Shown here piece after piece: positions 9,172 to 16,775 of a DNA stretch of 64,000 bases. Location: positions 124,001 through 188,000 of the forward strand of contig NZ_JADPIE010000003.1 in NCBI RefSeq assembly GCF_015666175.1. The letters run 5' to 3'. Source of the stretch: Halonatronomonas betaini. GTDB lineage: Bacteria; Bacillota; Halanaerobiia; Halanaerobiales; Halarsenatibacteraceae. The notes under the pieces were generated by a model, which saw only the letters and a program-made list of their open reading frames with translations, was not told the DNA's origin and did no database searches. How positions within the stretch are numbered: the stretch's first letter is position 1; every line of letters begins with the position of its first letter. The translations under genes and the position numbers were made by a program.

Positions 9172-9199
9172 TCCCCCGATTACCTCGGGGGATTTTATT
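9172..9199 (+). terminator. Terminator of the cold-shock gene
   Basis: An 8-bp stem TCCCCCGA/TCGGGGGA with a 5-nt loop, followed by a T-rich tract. Confidence 0.92.
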
Positions 9200-9214
9200 T
9201 TATATGTAAATATA

Positions 9215-9243
9215 TTGCTGATTAAACTAAAATATGCTATGAT
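9215..9243 (+). promoter_or_regulatory. Promoter of the flavin reductase/nitroreductase pair
   Basis: TTGCTG (9215-9220) and TATGAT (9238-9243) are spaced by 17 nt, directly behind the preceding terminator and ahead of the gene at 9270. Confidence 0.65.
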
Positions 9244-9269
9244 TAATATTGCAGGAGTGTGATAATATT

Positions 9270-9770
9270 ATGAAATCTATAAACTATTTTGCTGACCTAG
9301 ACTTAGTTAATAAGCAATTACAGGAAGGGGCATTTTTAACTGTAAGATCTAAAGACCGGCTTAATACTATGACCATTGGCTGGGGAATGATCGGTTATAT
9401 CTGGAATAAGCCTATTTTTCAAGTCTTAGTCAGGCCTTCTAGATATACATATAATTTGCTGAGAGAAGTTGATAATTTTACTGTTTCAGTACCTTATGAG
9501 TATGATATGAATAAAGAACTTGCTTATTGTGGCAGTAAATCTGGAAGAGATGTTAATAAGTTTTCTGAATTAAATTTAAAAACTATCGAGTCTCCAGATG
9601 TTAACTCGCCATTTATAAAAAGAGCTACTTATCATTATTCATGCAAGATTTCATATAAGGATAAGATAATCAAAGATAAACTTAATCAGGGTATCTTAAA
9701 TAATTTTTATCCTGATGGAGATTTTCATTATCAATATTATGGCGAGATTGTCTCTGCATATAAAAATTAG
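9270..9770 (+). CDS. Flavin reductase-like FMN-binding protein
   Basis: A 166-residue protein of the flavin reductase-like family (split barrel, FMN or FAD binding). The segment NTMTIGWGMIGYIWNKPIFQVLVRPSRYTYNLL (quoted only as a region, about residues 33-65) is the usual flavin-binding part, followed by FTVSVP. Members transfer electrons from NAD(P)H to flavin or serve as flavoproteins in redox defence. The ATG at 9270 has AGGAG 12 nt upstream; a TTG start at 9249 is less likely. The nitroreductase gene starts 17 nt after it, so the two probably form one transcript with related redox work. Confidence 0.82.
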   Translation: MKSINYFADLDLVNKQLQEGAFLTVRSKDRLNTMTIGWGMIGYIWNKPIFQVLVRPSRYTYNLLREVDNFTVSVPYEYDMNKELAYCGSKSGRDVNKFSELNLKTIESPDVNSPFIKRATYHYSCKISYKDKIIKDKLNQGILNNFYPDGDFHYQYYGEIVSAYKN

Positions 9771-9787
9771 ATTTAGGAGGAATTATT

Positions 9788-10360
9788 ATGAATTTTAAAG
9801 AATTAGTAAAAGGTAATCGTTCATATCGTCGTTATGATGAAGAATATGATTTAAAAAGAGAGGATCTAGAATATTTAATTGATTTAGCAAGAATGACAGC
9901 ATCTGCTGCTAATCGTCAGCCATTAAAATATTTTTTATCTAATGAAAAAGAAACTAACAATAAAATTTTTGAGACATTAAGCTGGGCTGGTTATATTAAA
10001 GACTGGGATGAACCTAAAAAAGGTGAGAGACCTTCAGGATATATTGTAATTCTTGGAGATAAAACTATTTCAAAAAATTATTTCTGTGATCCAGGAATAG
10101 CAGCACAAACTATTTTATTAGGGTCCAGAGAAAAAGGATTAGGTGGATGTATTTTTGCTGCAATTAATAAAGAAAAATTAAGGGAAAATCTGAATTTGCC
10201 TAATAAATATGAAATATTATATGTAATATCCCTTGGTAAGCCAGTCAAAAAAGTCGTTTTAGAAGAAATGGATGATAATGATAATATAAAATACTGGAGA
10301 GATGAAGATAAAGTTCATCATGTTCCAAAAAGGAACTTAAATAAAATAATTATCAACTAA
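9788..10360 (+). CDS. Nitroreductase family protein
   Basis: A 190-residue FMN-dependent nitroreductase-fold protein. The N-terminal RSYRRYD motif binds flavin phosphate; AANRQPLKYF and the C-terminal GLGGCIF and LGKPVK elements also fit the family. Such enzymes reduce nitro compounds, quinones or flavins with NAD(P)H. An AGGAGGAATT signal precedes the ATG, and the gene directly follows the flavin reductase-like gene. A hairpin after the stop closes the two-gene unit. The physiological substrate cannot be read from sequence. Confidence 0.88.
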   Translation: MNFKELVKGNRSYRRYDEEYDLKREDLEYLIDLARMTASAANRQPLKYFLSNEKETNNKIFETLSWAGYIKDWDEPKKGERPSGYIVILGDKTISKNYFCDPGIAAQTILLGSREKGLGGCIFAAINKEKLRENLNLPNKYEILYVISLGKPVKKVVLEEMDDNDNIKYWRDEDKVHHVPKRNLNKIIIN

Positions 10361-10367
10361 ATTATAT

Positions 10368-10397
10368 TAGGATGGCTTATAGCCATCCTATATTTAT
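10368..10397 (+). terminator. Terminator after nitroreductase gene
   Basis: A 9-bp stem TAGGATGGC/GCCATCCTA with a 5-nt loop; the following tract (TATTTATT) is only moderately T-rich. Confidence 0.7.
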
Positions 10398-10426
10398 TAT
10401 AATAATTTAATATAGGGGTAAATTAC

Positions 10427-11914
10427 ATGTTTAAAAAACAAAATCAAATTTTACATTATATTGGTGCTTTAATTTTTATCATATCTGCTATTTTAATTTT
10501 ACCTTTACTTATTTCTATTTTAAATAATGAAAGCTTTGAAATTTCAGTTATATATCTTATAACAACATTGATTTTTTCTGTGATTGGGATTTTATTATAT
10601 AGATTAAATAAAGTTAAGCGGGAAATAAACATCGCTACTGGTATGCTTTTATGCAGTTTAGGCTGGATTATTGGTTCTTTTATTGTATCAATACCATTTT
10701 ATTTAATTTTTAAAATACCATATATTGATGCTTATTTTGAGGCTATGAGTGGTTTTACAACAACAGGAATAACTATGTTAACCGGTATCAGTAATTATCC
10801 TGCTTCTATATTATTTTTGAGAGCAGTTATCCAGTGGCTTGGTGGTTTAGGAATTTTAACCTTCTTCCTATTGGTGACTTTTAGATTAGGAAGTGGAGTC
10901 TGGCATCTATTTACAGCAGAATCCCATAAAGCTTTAAATTCCAGACCAGTTCCAAATATATTCAAAACAATTAAGATTTTATGGTCAATATATATAGTTC
11001 TAACAATTTTATTGGTTATAATTCTTTTGATTTTAGGATTAAGCTTTTATGATGCTCTTACTCATGCTTTTACAACATTATCGACTGGTGGATATTCAAA
11101 TTATGATACAAGTATAGATTATTTTAGAACTGCAGGATACGGAAATTATATTCTAATTGAGTATGCCTTTATAGTATTTATGTTTTTTGGTGGCGTAAAC
11201 TTTTTAATATTCTATAAGATAAAAAATCTGGAATTCAATGATGTTTTAAATGATAGAGAGCTAAAATTATATTTTAAAATAATTGTTTTTACAACTTTTT
11301 TAATTTTATTATCTGTAATATTTACTAATTCAATTAGCTTTGATTTTAAAATGATTGAAGAAAATTTTAGAAAAGTTTTATTTCAGGTTGTTGCTATCTT
11401 AACTACAACAGGTTATGGAACTAAAGATATAGCTGCACCTTATTTTACGGCTTTTGCACGACAATTATTTTTATTTTTAATGTTAGTTGGAGGTTCAGTA
11501 GGTTCAACCGGTGGAGGAATAAAAGTATATAGGGCTTTAGTTTTAAAGGAATTATTTACCAGAGAAATAAAAACATTAGGATATCCAAGAAAAGCAGTAA
11601 AACCAATAGTAATAAATAACTCTATTATAGAAAAATCAGAAATATATAGAATAGCCGGTATTTTCTTTGCCTGGTTAGTGTTTATATTAATAGGTGGTTT
11701 GATAACAGCTTTATTTTCAAACCATACAGCTTTAGAATCTATTTCCGGAATGTTTTCTGCAGTTAATAATATAGGACCTTCATATATCTCTGTTTCTGAA
11801 ATGACTGAATTAAATCCAATTATTAAAATTACTTATATAATAGGAATGTTAGCAGGAAGACTCGAATTAATACCAGTTATTGCATTATTTAATAAAGATA
11901 TCTGGAATAAATAA
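10427..11914 (+). CDS. trkH: Trk potassium uptake membrane subunit TrkH
   Basis: A 495-residue TrkH/TrkG/KtrB-family potassium-translocating protein. Several long hydrophobic spans and the repeated selectivity-loop signatures are visible: SGFTTTGITM near 108, LSTGGYS near 220, TTTGYGT near 325 and SAVNNIGPSY near 450. The loop SVGSTGGGIK near 365 is a conserved intracellular turn. The length fits TrkH rather than the shorter KtrB. It is followed after 14 nt by trkA, so the pair encodes channel and regulatory ring. This is the first of two potassium systems in the window. Confidence 0.93.
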   Translation: MFKKQNQILHYIGALIFIISAILILPLLISILNNESFEISVIYLITTLIFSVIGILLYRLNKVKREINIATGMLLCSLGWIIGSFIVSIPFYLIFKIPYIDAYFEAMSGFTTTGITMLTGISNYPASILFLRAVIQWLGGLGILTFFLLVTFRLGSGVWHLFTAESHKALNSRPVPNIFKTIKILWSIYIVLTILLVIILLILGLSFYDALTHAFTTLSTGGYSNYDTSIDYFRTAGYGNYILIEYAFIVFMFFGGVNFLIFYKIKNLEFNDVLNDRELKLYFKIIVFTTFLILLSVIFTNSISFDFKMIEENFRKVLFQVVAILTTTGYGTKDIAAPYFTAFARQLFLFLMLVGGSVGSTGGGIKVYRALVLKELFTREIKTLGYPRKAVKPIVINNSIIEKSEIYRIAGIFFAWLVFILIGGLITALFSNHTALESISGMFSAVNNIGPSYISVSEMTELNPIIKITYIIGMLAGRLELIPVIALFNKDIWNK

Positions 11915-11928
11915 ATTTTTAATAAGAG

Positions 11929-12612
11929 GTGTCTAAAATATATATTTTAATAGCAGGTGGAGGAATTGTTGGAAGAAGCCTTGTAAAAAAATTAGTAGAT
12001 AAGCATGATATTGTTGTTATTGATTTAGAAAAAGAGGTATGTGAAAGAATATATAGTCAATATGGAGCAGTCAGTGTTCATGGTAATGCAACTAAAATTA
12101 ATGTATTAAAAGATGCAGGTATAGAAAAATGTGATGTTGCAGTAGCTGTTATGAGAGATGATGTTGATAATTTAGCCTTTACAATATTAGCTAAAAACTT
12201 TGGTGTAGATAAAATACTCGTAAGAATGAGAGATCCAGAATATGAAAATGCATATAGATTGGCTGGAGCTACAAATATTGGGGCAGTAATGAACCTTTTG
12301 GCTGAGAGGTTTGTTGTTGATATTGAAGAGCCAAGAATTAGAAAAGTCGCATCATTAGGAGATGGAAAAGCTGAAGTTTCAATTATCACTATACCAGAAG
12401 ATGCAAGATCTGATGGTCAATCTATTGCAGACATTGTAAATAATAGTGAATTTCCAGATGATTGTGTAATAGCTGGAATTTATGATACTGAAAATGATCA
12501 GCTAATTATTCCCAGGGGAAACAGGAAAATTCATGCCGATAATCAGGTATTTTTAGTTGCAACAAAAGAAAACATGATAAAAGCAGCAGACTTTTTAATG
12601 GGTGCTTTATAA
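11929..12612 (+). CDS. trkA: Trk regulatory subunit TrkA (RCK domains)
   Basis: A 227-residue cytoplasmic RCK protein that gates TrkH in response to NAD(H) or adenine nucleotides. The Rossmann motif IAGGGIVGRSL opens the protein and is followed by the acidic strand end VVIDLE near 35; a TrkA-C domain covers about 140-227. It is half the length of E. coli TrkA, with one RCK unit. The listed GTG start has no room for a Shine-Dalgarno. GAGGTG overlaps it and is instead well placed (6 nt) for an ATA codon at 11938, giving MYILIAGGG. See findings. Confidence 0.92.
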   Translation: MSKIYILIAGGGIVGRSLVKKLVDKHDIVVIDLEKEVCERIYSQYGAVSVHGNATKINVLKDAGIEKCDVAVAVMRDDVDNLAFTILAKNFGVDKILVRMRDPEYENAYRLAGATNIGAVMNLLAERFVVDIEEPRIRKVASLGDGKAEVSIITIPEDARSDGQSIADIVNNSEFPDDCVIAGIYDTENDQLIIPRGNRKIHADNQVFLVATKENMIKAADFLMGAL

Positions 12613-12640
12613 TCACACTACAACACTTTAATGCATTCAA

Positions 12641-12669
12641 TTGAAGCTTTTTGTGAGAAAAGTTATAAT
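12641..12669 (+). promoter_or_regulatory. Promoter of the ftcD-hutI-fchA operon
   Basis: TTGAAG (12641-12646), 17-nt spacer, TATAAT (12664-12669), ending 35 nt before the GTG of ftcD. A good sigma-A type promoter in the trkA-ftcD gap. Confidence 0.8.
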
Positions 12670-12704
12670 ATTAAATGGATAAACTATAATTTGGAGGGGA
12701 TAAA

Positions 12705-13607
12705 GTGAAAAAATTAGTAGAAACAGTACCAAATTTTAGTGAAGGTAGAGATCAGGAAAAGATTGATGCAATTGTCAAGCCATTTAAAGAAATTGAAGAT
12801 GTCAAATTGCTGGATGCTTCAGCGGATAAAGATCATAATCGATTAGTTGTAACTGCAATCGGTACACCAGAAGCTGTGGAAAAAGCAATTTATGATTCAA
12901 CAAAAATTGCAATCGCTGAAATTGATATGGAAAAGCATGAGGGTGAACATCCAAGAATGGGCGCAGTTGATGTAATTCCATTTACACCAGTTAAGAATAT
13001 TGAAATGGAAGAGGCCAAAGAATTAGCTGATAGAGTCGCGAAAAAATTATCAGATGATTTTAATTTACCAATTTTTATGTATGAAGAGTCAGCAAGCAAT
13101 GAAAAGAGAAGAAACCTTGCTAAAATTAGAAAAGGCCAATATGAGGGTATGAAAGAAAAAATAAAAGAACCAGAGTGGCAGCCTGATTATGGTCCAGCAG
13201 AAATTCATTCATCTGCAGGAGTTACTGCTGTTGGTGCCAGGATGCCATTAGTTGCATTTAATATTAATTTAGATACTAATAATAAAGAAATAGCAGATAA
13301 AATAGCCAGAAAAATTAGACATTCTGGTGGAGGTTTAAGATACTGTAAAGCAATTGGAATTGATTTAAAAGATAAAGGTATTGCTCAGGTATCAATGAAT
13401 ATGACTAATTATAAAGGAACATCTTTATATCAAGTAATGGAAATGGTAAAATTTGAAGCCGAAAGATTTGGCGCAAATATAATTGGCAGTGAGTTAATTG
13501 GTTTATTACCTTCTGAAGCATTATTTGATGTTGCTGAATATTATCTAAAGTTAGATGACTTTGATTTAAATCAGGTAATAGAAAACAGATTATTGGAAGA
13601 CCTCTAA
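12705..13607 (+). CDS. ftcD: Glutamate formimidoyltransferase
   Basis: A 300-residue formiminotransferase that moves the formimino group from N-formimino-glutamate to tetrahydrofolate, releasing glutamate in histidine breakdown. The N-terminal VPNFSEGRD, DHNRLVVT and HPRMGAVDVIPF, with the expected catalytic histidine, match the transferase domain of mammalian FTCD; here it is a separate polypeptide. The gene starts at GTG behind GGAGGGG. Its TAA overlaps the ATG of hutI by one base, so translation is coupled. The cyclodeaminase partner is two genes downstream. Confidence 0.95.
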   Translation: MKKLVETVPNFSEGRDQEKIDAIVKPFKEIEDVKLLDASADKDHNRLVVTAIGTPEAVEKAIYDSTKIAIAEIDMEKHEGEHPRMGAVDVIPFTPVKNIEMEEAKELADRVAKKLSDDFNLPIFMYEESASNEKRRNLAKIRKGQYEGMKEKIKEPEWQPDYGPAEIHSSAGVTAVGARMPLVAFNINLDTNNKEIADKIARKIRHSGGGLRYCKAIGIDLKDKGIAQVSMNMTNYKGTSLYQVMEMVKFEAERFGANIIGSELIGLLPSEALFDVAEYYLKLDDFDLNQVIENRLLEDL

Positions 13608-14878
13608 TGAATAATAATCTTATGATTGTTTACAATATTGGTGAGCTTATAACTTCAACAGATCCATGGCTTATAAAAGATGCAGCTATAGTAATTAATG
13701 AAAAAACTGGATTAATTAAAGAGATAGGTAAGAATAAAATTATAAAAGAAAAATATAACCTCACTAATAATAACTCAATTGATGCTAAAGGTGCATCAGT
13801 CTTGCCTGGATTTATAGACTCCCATACCCACTTTGTATTTGGAGGATACAGGGCAGATGAATACTTATGGAGATTAGAGGGCCAGTCTTATTCTGAAATA
13901 ATGGAAAAAGGTGGCGGCATTGTAAATACTGTTGATGCAACCAGGCAAACTAGTTTTGATGAACTTCTAAACGCAGGTAAAAAGAGACTGGACAACTATT
14001 TACAGCAGGGTGTAACAACAATCGAAGGAAAGAGTGGATATGGCTTAAATATCGAAACAGAAATAAAACAATTAGATGTTATGAGATCTTTAAACTGCAA
14101 ACATCCTATAGATGTAGTTCAGACCTTTATGGGAGCCCACTCTGTTAGCAGAGAATTCAATGACAATAAAGAGGGCTTTGTCAATTATGTAATTGAAGAG
14201 ATGCTTCCAATTGTTGCAAAAAGAGAAGATGTATCATTTTGTGATGTTTTCTGTGATAAGGGTGTATTTACTACCGAAGAGACTAAAATGATTTTACAGG
14301 AAGCCAAATCATTAGGATTAAAGCCAAAATTACATGTTGATGAGATTGCTTATGTTGGTGGTGCAGAATTAGCAGCTGAGCTTAATGCAGTTTCAGCAGA
14401 GCATTTATTAAAAGTGTCTGATGAAGGAATTACTCGAATGGCTGAAAATAATGTAATCCCTGTAATTTTGCCAATTACGGCATTTAGCCTTCAAGAAAAA
14501 TATGCACCTGCAAGAAAAATGCTTGATAATGGGTTAAATGTTGCAGTTTCTACTGATTTTAATCCTGGAAGTTCACATTCTTATTCAATTCCATTATTAT
14601 TATCTTTATCTGCTATTAAACTTAATATGAACTTAAAAGAAATAGTTAAAGCTGTAACCATTAATGCTGCTAAAGCTTTAGATAGAGATAAATTAATCGG
14701 TAGCTTAGAGCCTGGTAAGTATGCTGATTTAATTATATTAGATGCTCCATCATACGAGCATTTGATTTATAATATTGGAGGCAATATTGTAGATACAGTG
14801 ATTAAGAAAGGCTCTATAGCTCATAAAAAAGATAAATTATATTATGAAAAGAATAATATCATAAAGGGTGATAAATAA
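13607..14878 (+). CDS. hutI: Imidazolonepropionase
   Basis: A 423-residue amidohydrolase that opens imidazolone propionate to N-formimino-glutamate, the third step of histidine catabolism. Metal ligands are visible in DSHTHFVFGG near 72-81, in LHVDEIAYVGG near 245 and in the ASTDFNPGSSHS region near 318. Length and motif order fit HutI. It sits between ftcD and fchA with one-base TAATG overlaps on both sides. No histidine ammonia-lyase or urocanase gene lies in this window, so the upstream steps must be encoded elsewhere or substrate must come from outside. Confidence 0.96.
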   Translation: MNNNLMIVYNIGELITSTDPWLIKDAAIVINEKTGLIKEIGKNKIIKEKYNLTNNNSIDAKGASVLPGFIDSHTHFVFGGYRADEYLWRLEGQSYSEIMEKGGGIVNTVDATRQTSFDELLNAGKKRLDNYLQQGVTTIEGKSGYGLNIETEIKQLDVMRSLNCKHPIDVVQTFMGAHSVSREFNDNKEGFVNYVIEEMLPIVAKREDVSFCDVFCDKGVFTTEETKMILQEAKSLGLKPKLHVDEIAYVGGAELAAELNAVSAEHLLKVSDEGITRMAENNVIPVILPITAFSLQEKYAPARKMLDNGLNVAVSTDFNPGSSHSYSIPLLLSLSAIKLNMNLKEIVKAVTINAAKALDRDKLIGSLEPGKYADLIILDAPSYEHLIYNIGGNIVDTVIKKGSIAHKKDKLYYEKNNIIKGDK

Positions 14879-15486
14879 TGGCATTTGCAAATTTATCTTT
14901 AAAAGAATTTTCGGAAGAAGTTGCTTCTAACAAACCAACTCCAGGTGGAGGTAGCGTAGCTGCATTATCTGCAGCATTAAGTTCATCCCTATTAAAAATG
15001 GTAATAGTTTTAACCAAAGACAATAATGAGCTGGATTCCTTTAAATCTGATCTTAATAAAGATATTCAAGACGCTTTTCATTTAATGGATAAAGACAGTG
15101 ATAGCTTCAATGAAGTAATGAAAGCTTTTAAGATGTCAAAAGAAACAGAATTAGAAAAGCAAAAAAGAAAAGAAGCTATCCAGGCTGGTCTCAAAAAAGC
15201 AAGTTTAACTCCGCTGGATACAATGAAATTAGCATATAAATTAATAGAGATTTCCATTAAAGTCGCAAGGCATGGCAATAAAAATGCAGTTACAGATGCA
15301 GGCGTTGCAGGTTATATGGCTTTTTCCGCACTCCAGGGCGGTTATTATAACGTAATTATCAATACTGCATCCATAAATGATGAAGATTTCGTTAATACTA
15401 CAGAAAAAGAAGCAAATGAAATGCTGGAGAGATCGAAATCTTTATTAGAAGAATTAAACGATATAGTTATTAATACTGTATCATAA
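14878..15486 (+). CDS. fchA: Formiminotetrahydrofolate cyclodeaminase (FchA type)
   Basis: A 202-residue cyclodeaminase/cyclohydrolase-fold protein, the counterpart of the C-terminal half of FTCD. It would convert 5-formimino-tetrahydrofolate to 5,10-methenyl-tetrahydrofolate and ammonia, completing the route from histidine to one-carbon units. The glycine-rich TPGGGSVAALSAALSSSL near residues 21-38 is the family hallmark. The start ATG overlaps the hutI stop (TAATG). A strong terminator follows, ending the operon. A cyclohydrolase-only activity is an alternative, but the context favours the deaminase. Confidence 0.92.
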   Translation: MAFANLSLKEFSEEVASNKPTPGGGSVAALSAALSSSLLKMVIVLTKDNNELDSFKSDLNKDIQDAFHLMDKDSDSFNEVMKAFKMSKETELEKQKRKEAIQAGLKKASLTPLDTMKLAYKLIEISIKVARHGNKNAVTDAGVAGYMAFSALQGGYYNVIINTASINDEDFVNTTEKEANEMLERSKSLLEELNDIVINTVS

Positions 15487-15530
15487 GAGTATTATTTTAA
15501 AGAAAAATCAAATTAAATAAAGCGATTTTA

Positions 15531-15576
15531 TATAAACCTTCGCAAAATACTTATTTTGCGAAGGTTTATATTTTTA
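15531..15576. terminator. Bidirectional terminator between fchA and yneA-like gene
   Basis: Perfect 19-bp inverted repeat (15531-15549 with 15552-15570) around CT, followed by TTTTT on the plus strand and A-rich on the other side, so it can serve both convergent genes. Core stem AACCTTCGC/GCGAAGGTT. Confidence 0.92.
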
Positions 15577-15600
15577 ATTAAAAAATCATGAAATAGAGAA

Positions 15601-15921
15601 TTATTCTATAGGTATTTTTATTTGCTGTCCTGGCCTTATATCACTATTATTCATATTGTTTATTTCTTTTATTTCATAAATAACTTCTCTTAGATCAGTT
15701 TTTGTACCATAATATCTTCTAGCTAAATTCCAGAGAGTATCTCCGTTTTGTACAATAACCCTTTCTATTTCTATATTTGATTGAGTCATAGAGCCATTAT
15801 TAAAATTGCCATTTAATATTTTACCTCCAGATAGTATTGATGGGCTAAAATAAAAAATAGTCATAGATAATGTAATAAGTAAAGCTAAGATCAATAATAG
15901 GTTATTACTGAAGCTTTTCAT
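15601..15921 (-). CDS. yneA: YneA-like LysM cell-division suppressor
   Basis: A 106-residue protein with an N-terminal membrane segment at about 8-30 and a LysM domain at about 54-104 (VQNGDTLWNLARRYYG ... IRPGQQIKIP). Its layout and its position divergent from lexA match Bacillus YneA, which delays division after DNA damage. A 17-nt-spaced promoter (TTGAAG/TATAAT) ahead of it holds a perfect SOS box in its spacer, so LexA control is strongly indicated. The SD is GGGGGAT. Sequence alone supports LysM plus one membrane span; the division role is inferred from context. Confidence 0.85.
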   Translation of the reverse strand: MKSFSNNLLLILALLITLSMTIFYFSPSILSGGKILNGNFNNGSMTQSNIEIERVIVQNGDTLWNLARRYYGTKTDLREVIYEIKEINNMNNSDIRPGQQIKIPIE

Positions 15922-15941
15922 TATAAATCCCCCTTTAGCTC

Positions 15942-15953
15942 GAACTTTAGTTC
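15942..15953. promoter_or_regulatory. LexA (SOS) box 1
   Basis: GAACTTTAGTTC, a perfect GAAC-N4-GTTC palindrome of the Gram-positive LexA consensus, preceded by C. It lies in the yneA-like leader, about 20 nt ahead of its start codon. Confidence 0.88.
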
Positions 15954-15954
15954 A

Positions 15955-15966
15955 GTACTTATGTTC
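15955..15966. promoter_or_regulatory. LexA (SOS) box 2, one mismatch
   Basis: GTACTTATGTTC matches GAAC-N4-GTTC at 7 of 8 fixed positions. Its centre is 13 nt from box 1, next to the -10 box of the yneA-like gene. Confidence 0.6.
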
Positions 15967-15967
15967 A

Positions 15968-15996
15968 ATTATACCAGAACATAAGTTCAACTTCAA
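15968..15996 (-). promoter_or_regulatory. Promoter of the yneA-like gene
   Basis: Minus strand TTGAAG (15996-15991), exactly 17-nt spacer, TATAAT (15973-15968). The spacer contains SOS box 3, so LexA bound there would block RNA polymerase. Confidence 0.82.
15977..15988. promoter_or_regulatory. LexA (SOS) box 3
   Basis: GAACATAAGTTC, a perfect GAAC-N4-GTTC palindrome inside the spacer of the yneA-like promoter. Confidence 0.9.
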
Positions 15997-16016
15997 CCCC
16001 TTTTCTATTAATTTGT

Positions 16017-16028
16017 GAACTATTGTTT
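16017..16028. promoter_or_regulatory. LexA (SOS) box 4 at the lexA promoter
   Basis: GAACTATTGTTT, one mismatch from GAAC-N4-GTTC. It overlaps the first two bases of the lexA -35 element, the expected place for autoregulation. Confidence 0.65.
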
Positions 16029-16055
16029 GTTAAATTTAATATTATATGATATAAT
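16027..16055 (+). promoter_or_regulatory. lexA promoter
   Basis: TTGTTA (16027-16032), 17-nt spacer, TATAAT (16050-16055), 34 nt before the lexA ATG. Confidence 0.82.
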
Positions 16056-16089
16056 ATTACTATCAATCATTATTATTTGGAGGGATAAT

Positions 16090-16710
16090 ATGAACGATTT
16101 AAGTGATAGACAAAAACAAATTTTAGAACATATTATAGATGAATATAATACTAAAGGTTATCCACCTTCTGTAAGAGAAATTGGAAAAGCAGTTGGATTA
16201 AAATCTCCAGCATCAGTTCATAACCATCTTAAAACTTTAGAAAAATTAAATTATATAAAAAGAGATCCTGATAAACCTAGAGCAATTGAAATTTTAAAAG
16301 GTAATAAAGAAAAAATTAAAACTGAAGAAATAGTTAATATACCTATATTAGGAAAAGTAACCGCTGGTGTCCCGGTATTATCTGAAGAAAATGTAGAAGA
16401 TTATTTTCCACTTCCGATTAATTATTTTAAATCAGGAAATAGTGATGTTTTCATGTTGAAGGTAGATGGACAGAGCATGATAAATGCAGGAATTCATGAT
16501 GAAGATTATGTAATTGCAAAAGAAACCAGGCAAGCAAAAAATGGAGACATTGTAATAGCTTTATTAGAGGATGAAACCACAGTTAAAAGATATATTAAAA
16601 AATCAGACCATATTGAATTATTACCAGAAAATGATGATTTTGATACAATCAAGACTACCAATGTTACAATATTAGGCAAAGTAATTGGTCTCTTTAGGTC
16701 TATTAATTAA
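16090..16710 (+). CDS. lexA: LexA SOS repressor
   Basis: A 206-residue LexA, the repressor that cuts itself when RecA filaments form on damaged DNA. The winged-helix DNA-binding domain covers about 1-70 (LSDRQKQILEHI ... KSPASVHNHLKTLEKLNYI). The cleavage bond is A92-G93 in KVTAGVP. The catalytic dyad is S129 (DGQSM) and K166 (TVKRY). The ATG at 16090 follows GGAGGGAT, so an in-frame upstream extension is not real. It is divergent from the yneA-like gene, with four LexA sites between them. Confidence 0.98.
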   Translation: MNDLSDRQKQILEHIIDEYNTKGYPPSVREIGKAVGLKSPASVHNHLKTLEKLNYIKRDPDKPRAIEILKGNKEKIKTEEIVNIPILGKVTAGVPVLSEENVEDYFPLPINYFKSGNSDVFMLKVDGQSMINAGIHDEDYVIAKETRQAKNGDIVIALLEDETTVKRYIKKSDHIELLPENDDFDTIKTTNVTILGKVIGLFRSIN

Positions 16711-16739
16711 ATATATTATTAGATAATATAAAAAAATTA

Positions 16740-16775
16740 AAGGTTGTCCCAAGCATCGGGACAACCTTCTCTTTA
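16740..16775. terminator. Bidirectional terminator between lexA and TPR gene
   Basis: An 11-bp stem AAGGTTGTCCC/GGGACAACCTT with a 7-nt loop lies between two convergent genes. T-rich on the plus side, and the A-rich run before it provides a U-tract for minus-strand transcripts. Confidence 0.9.
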
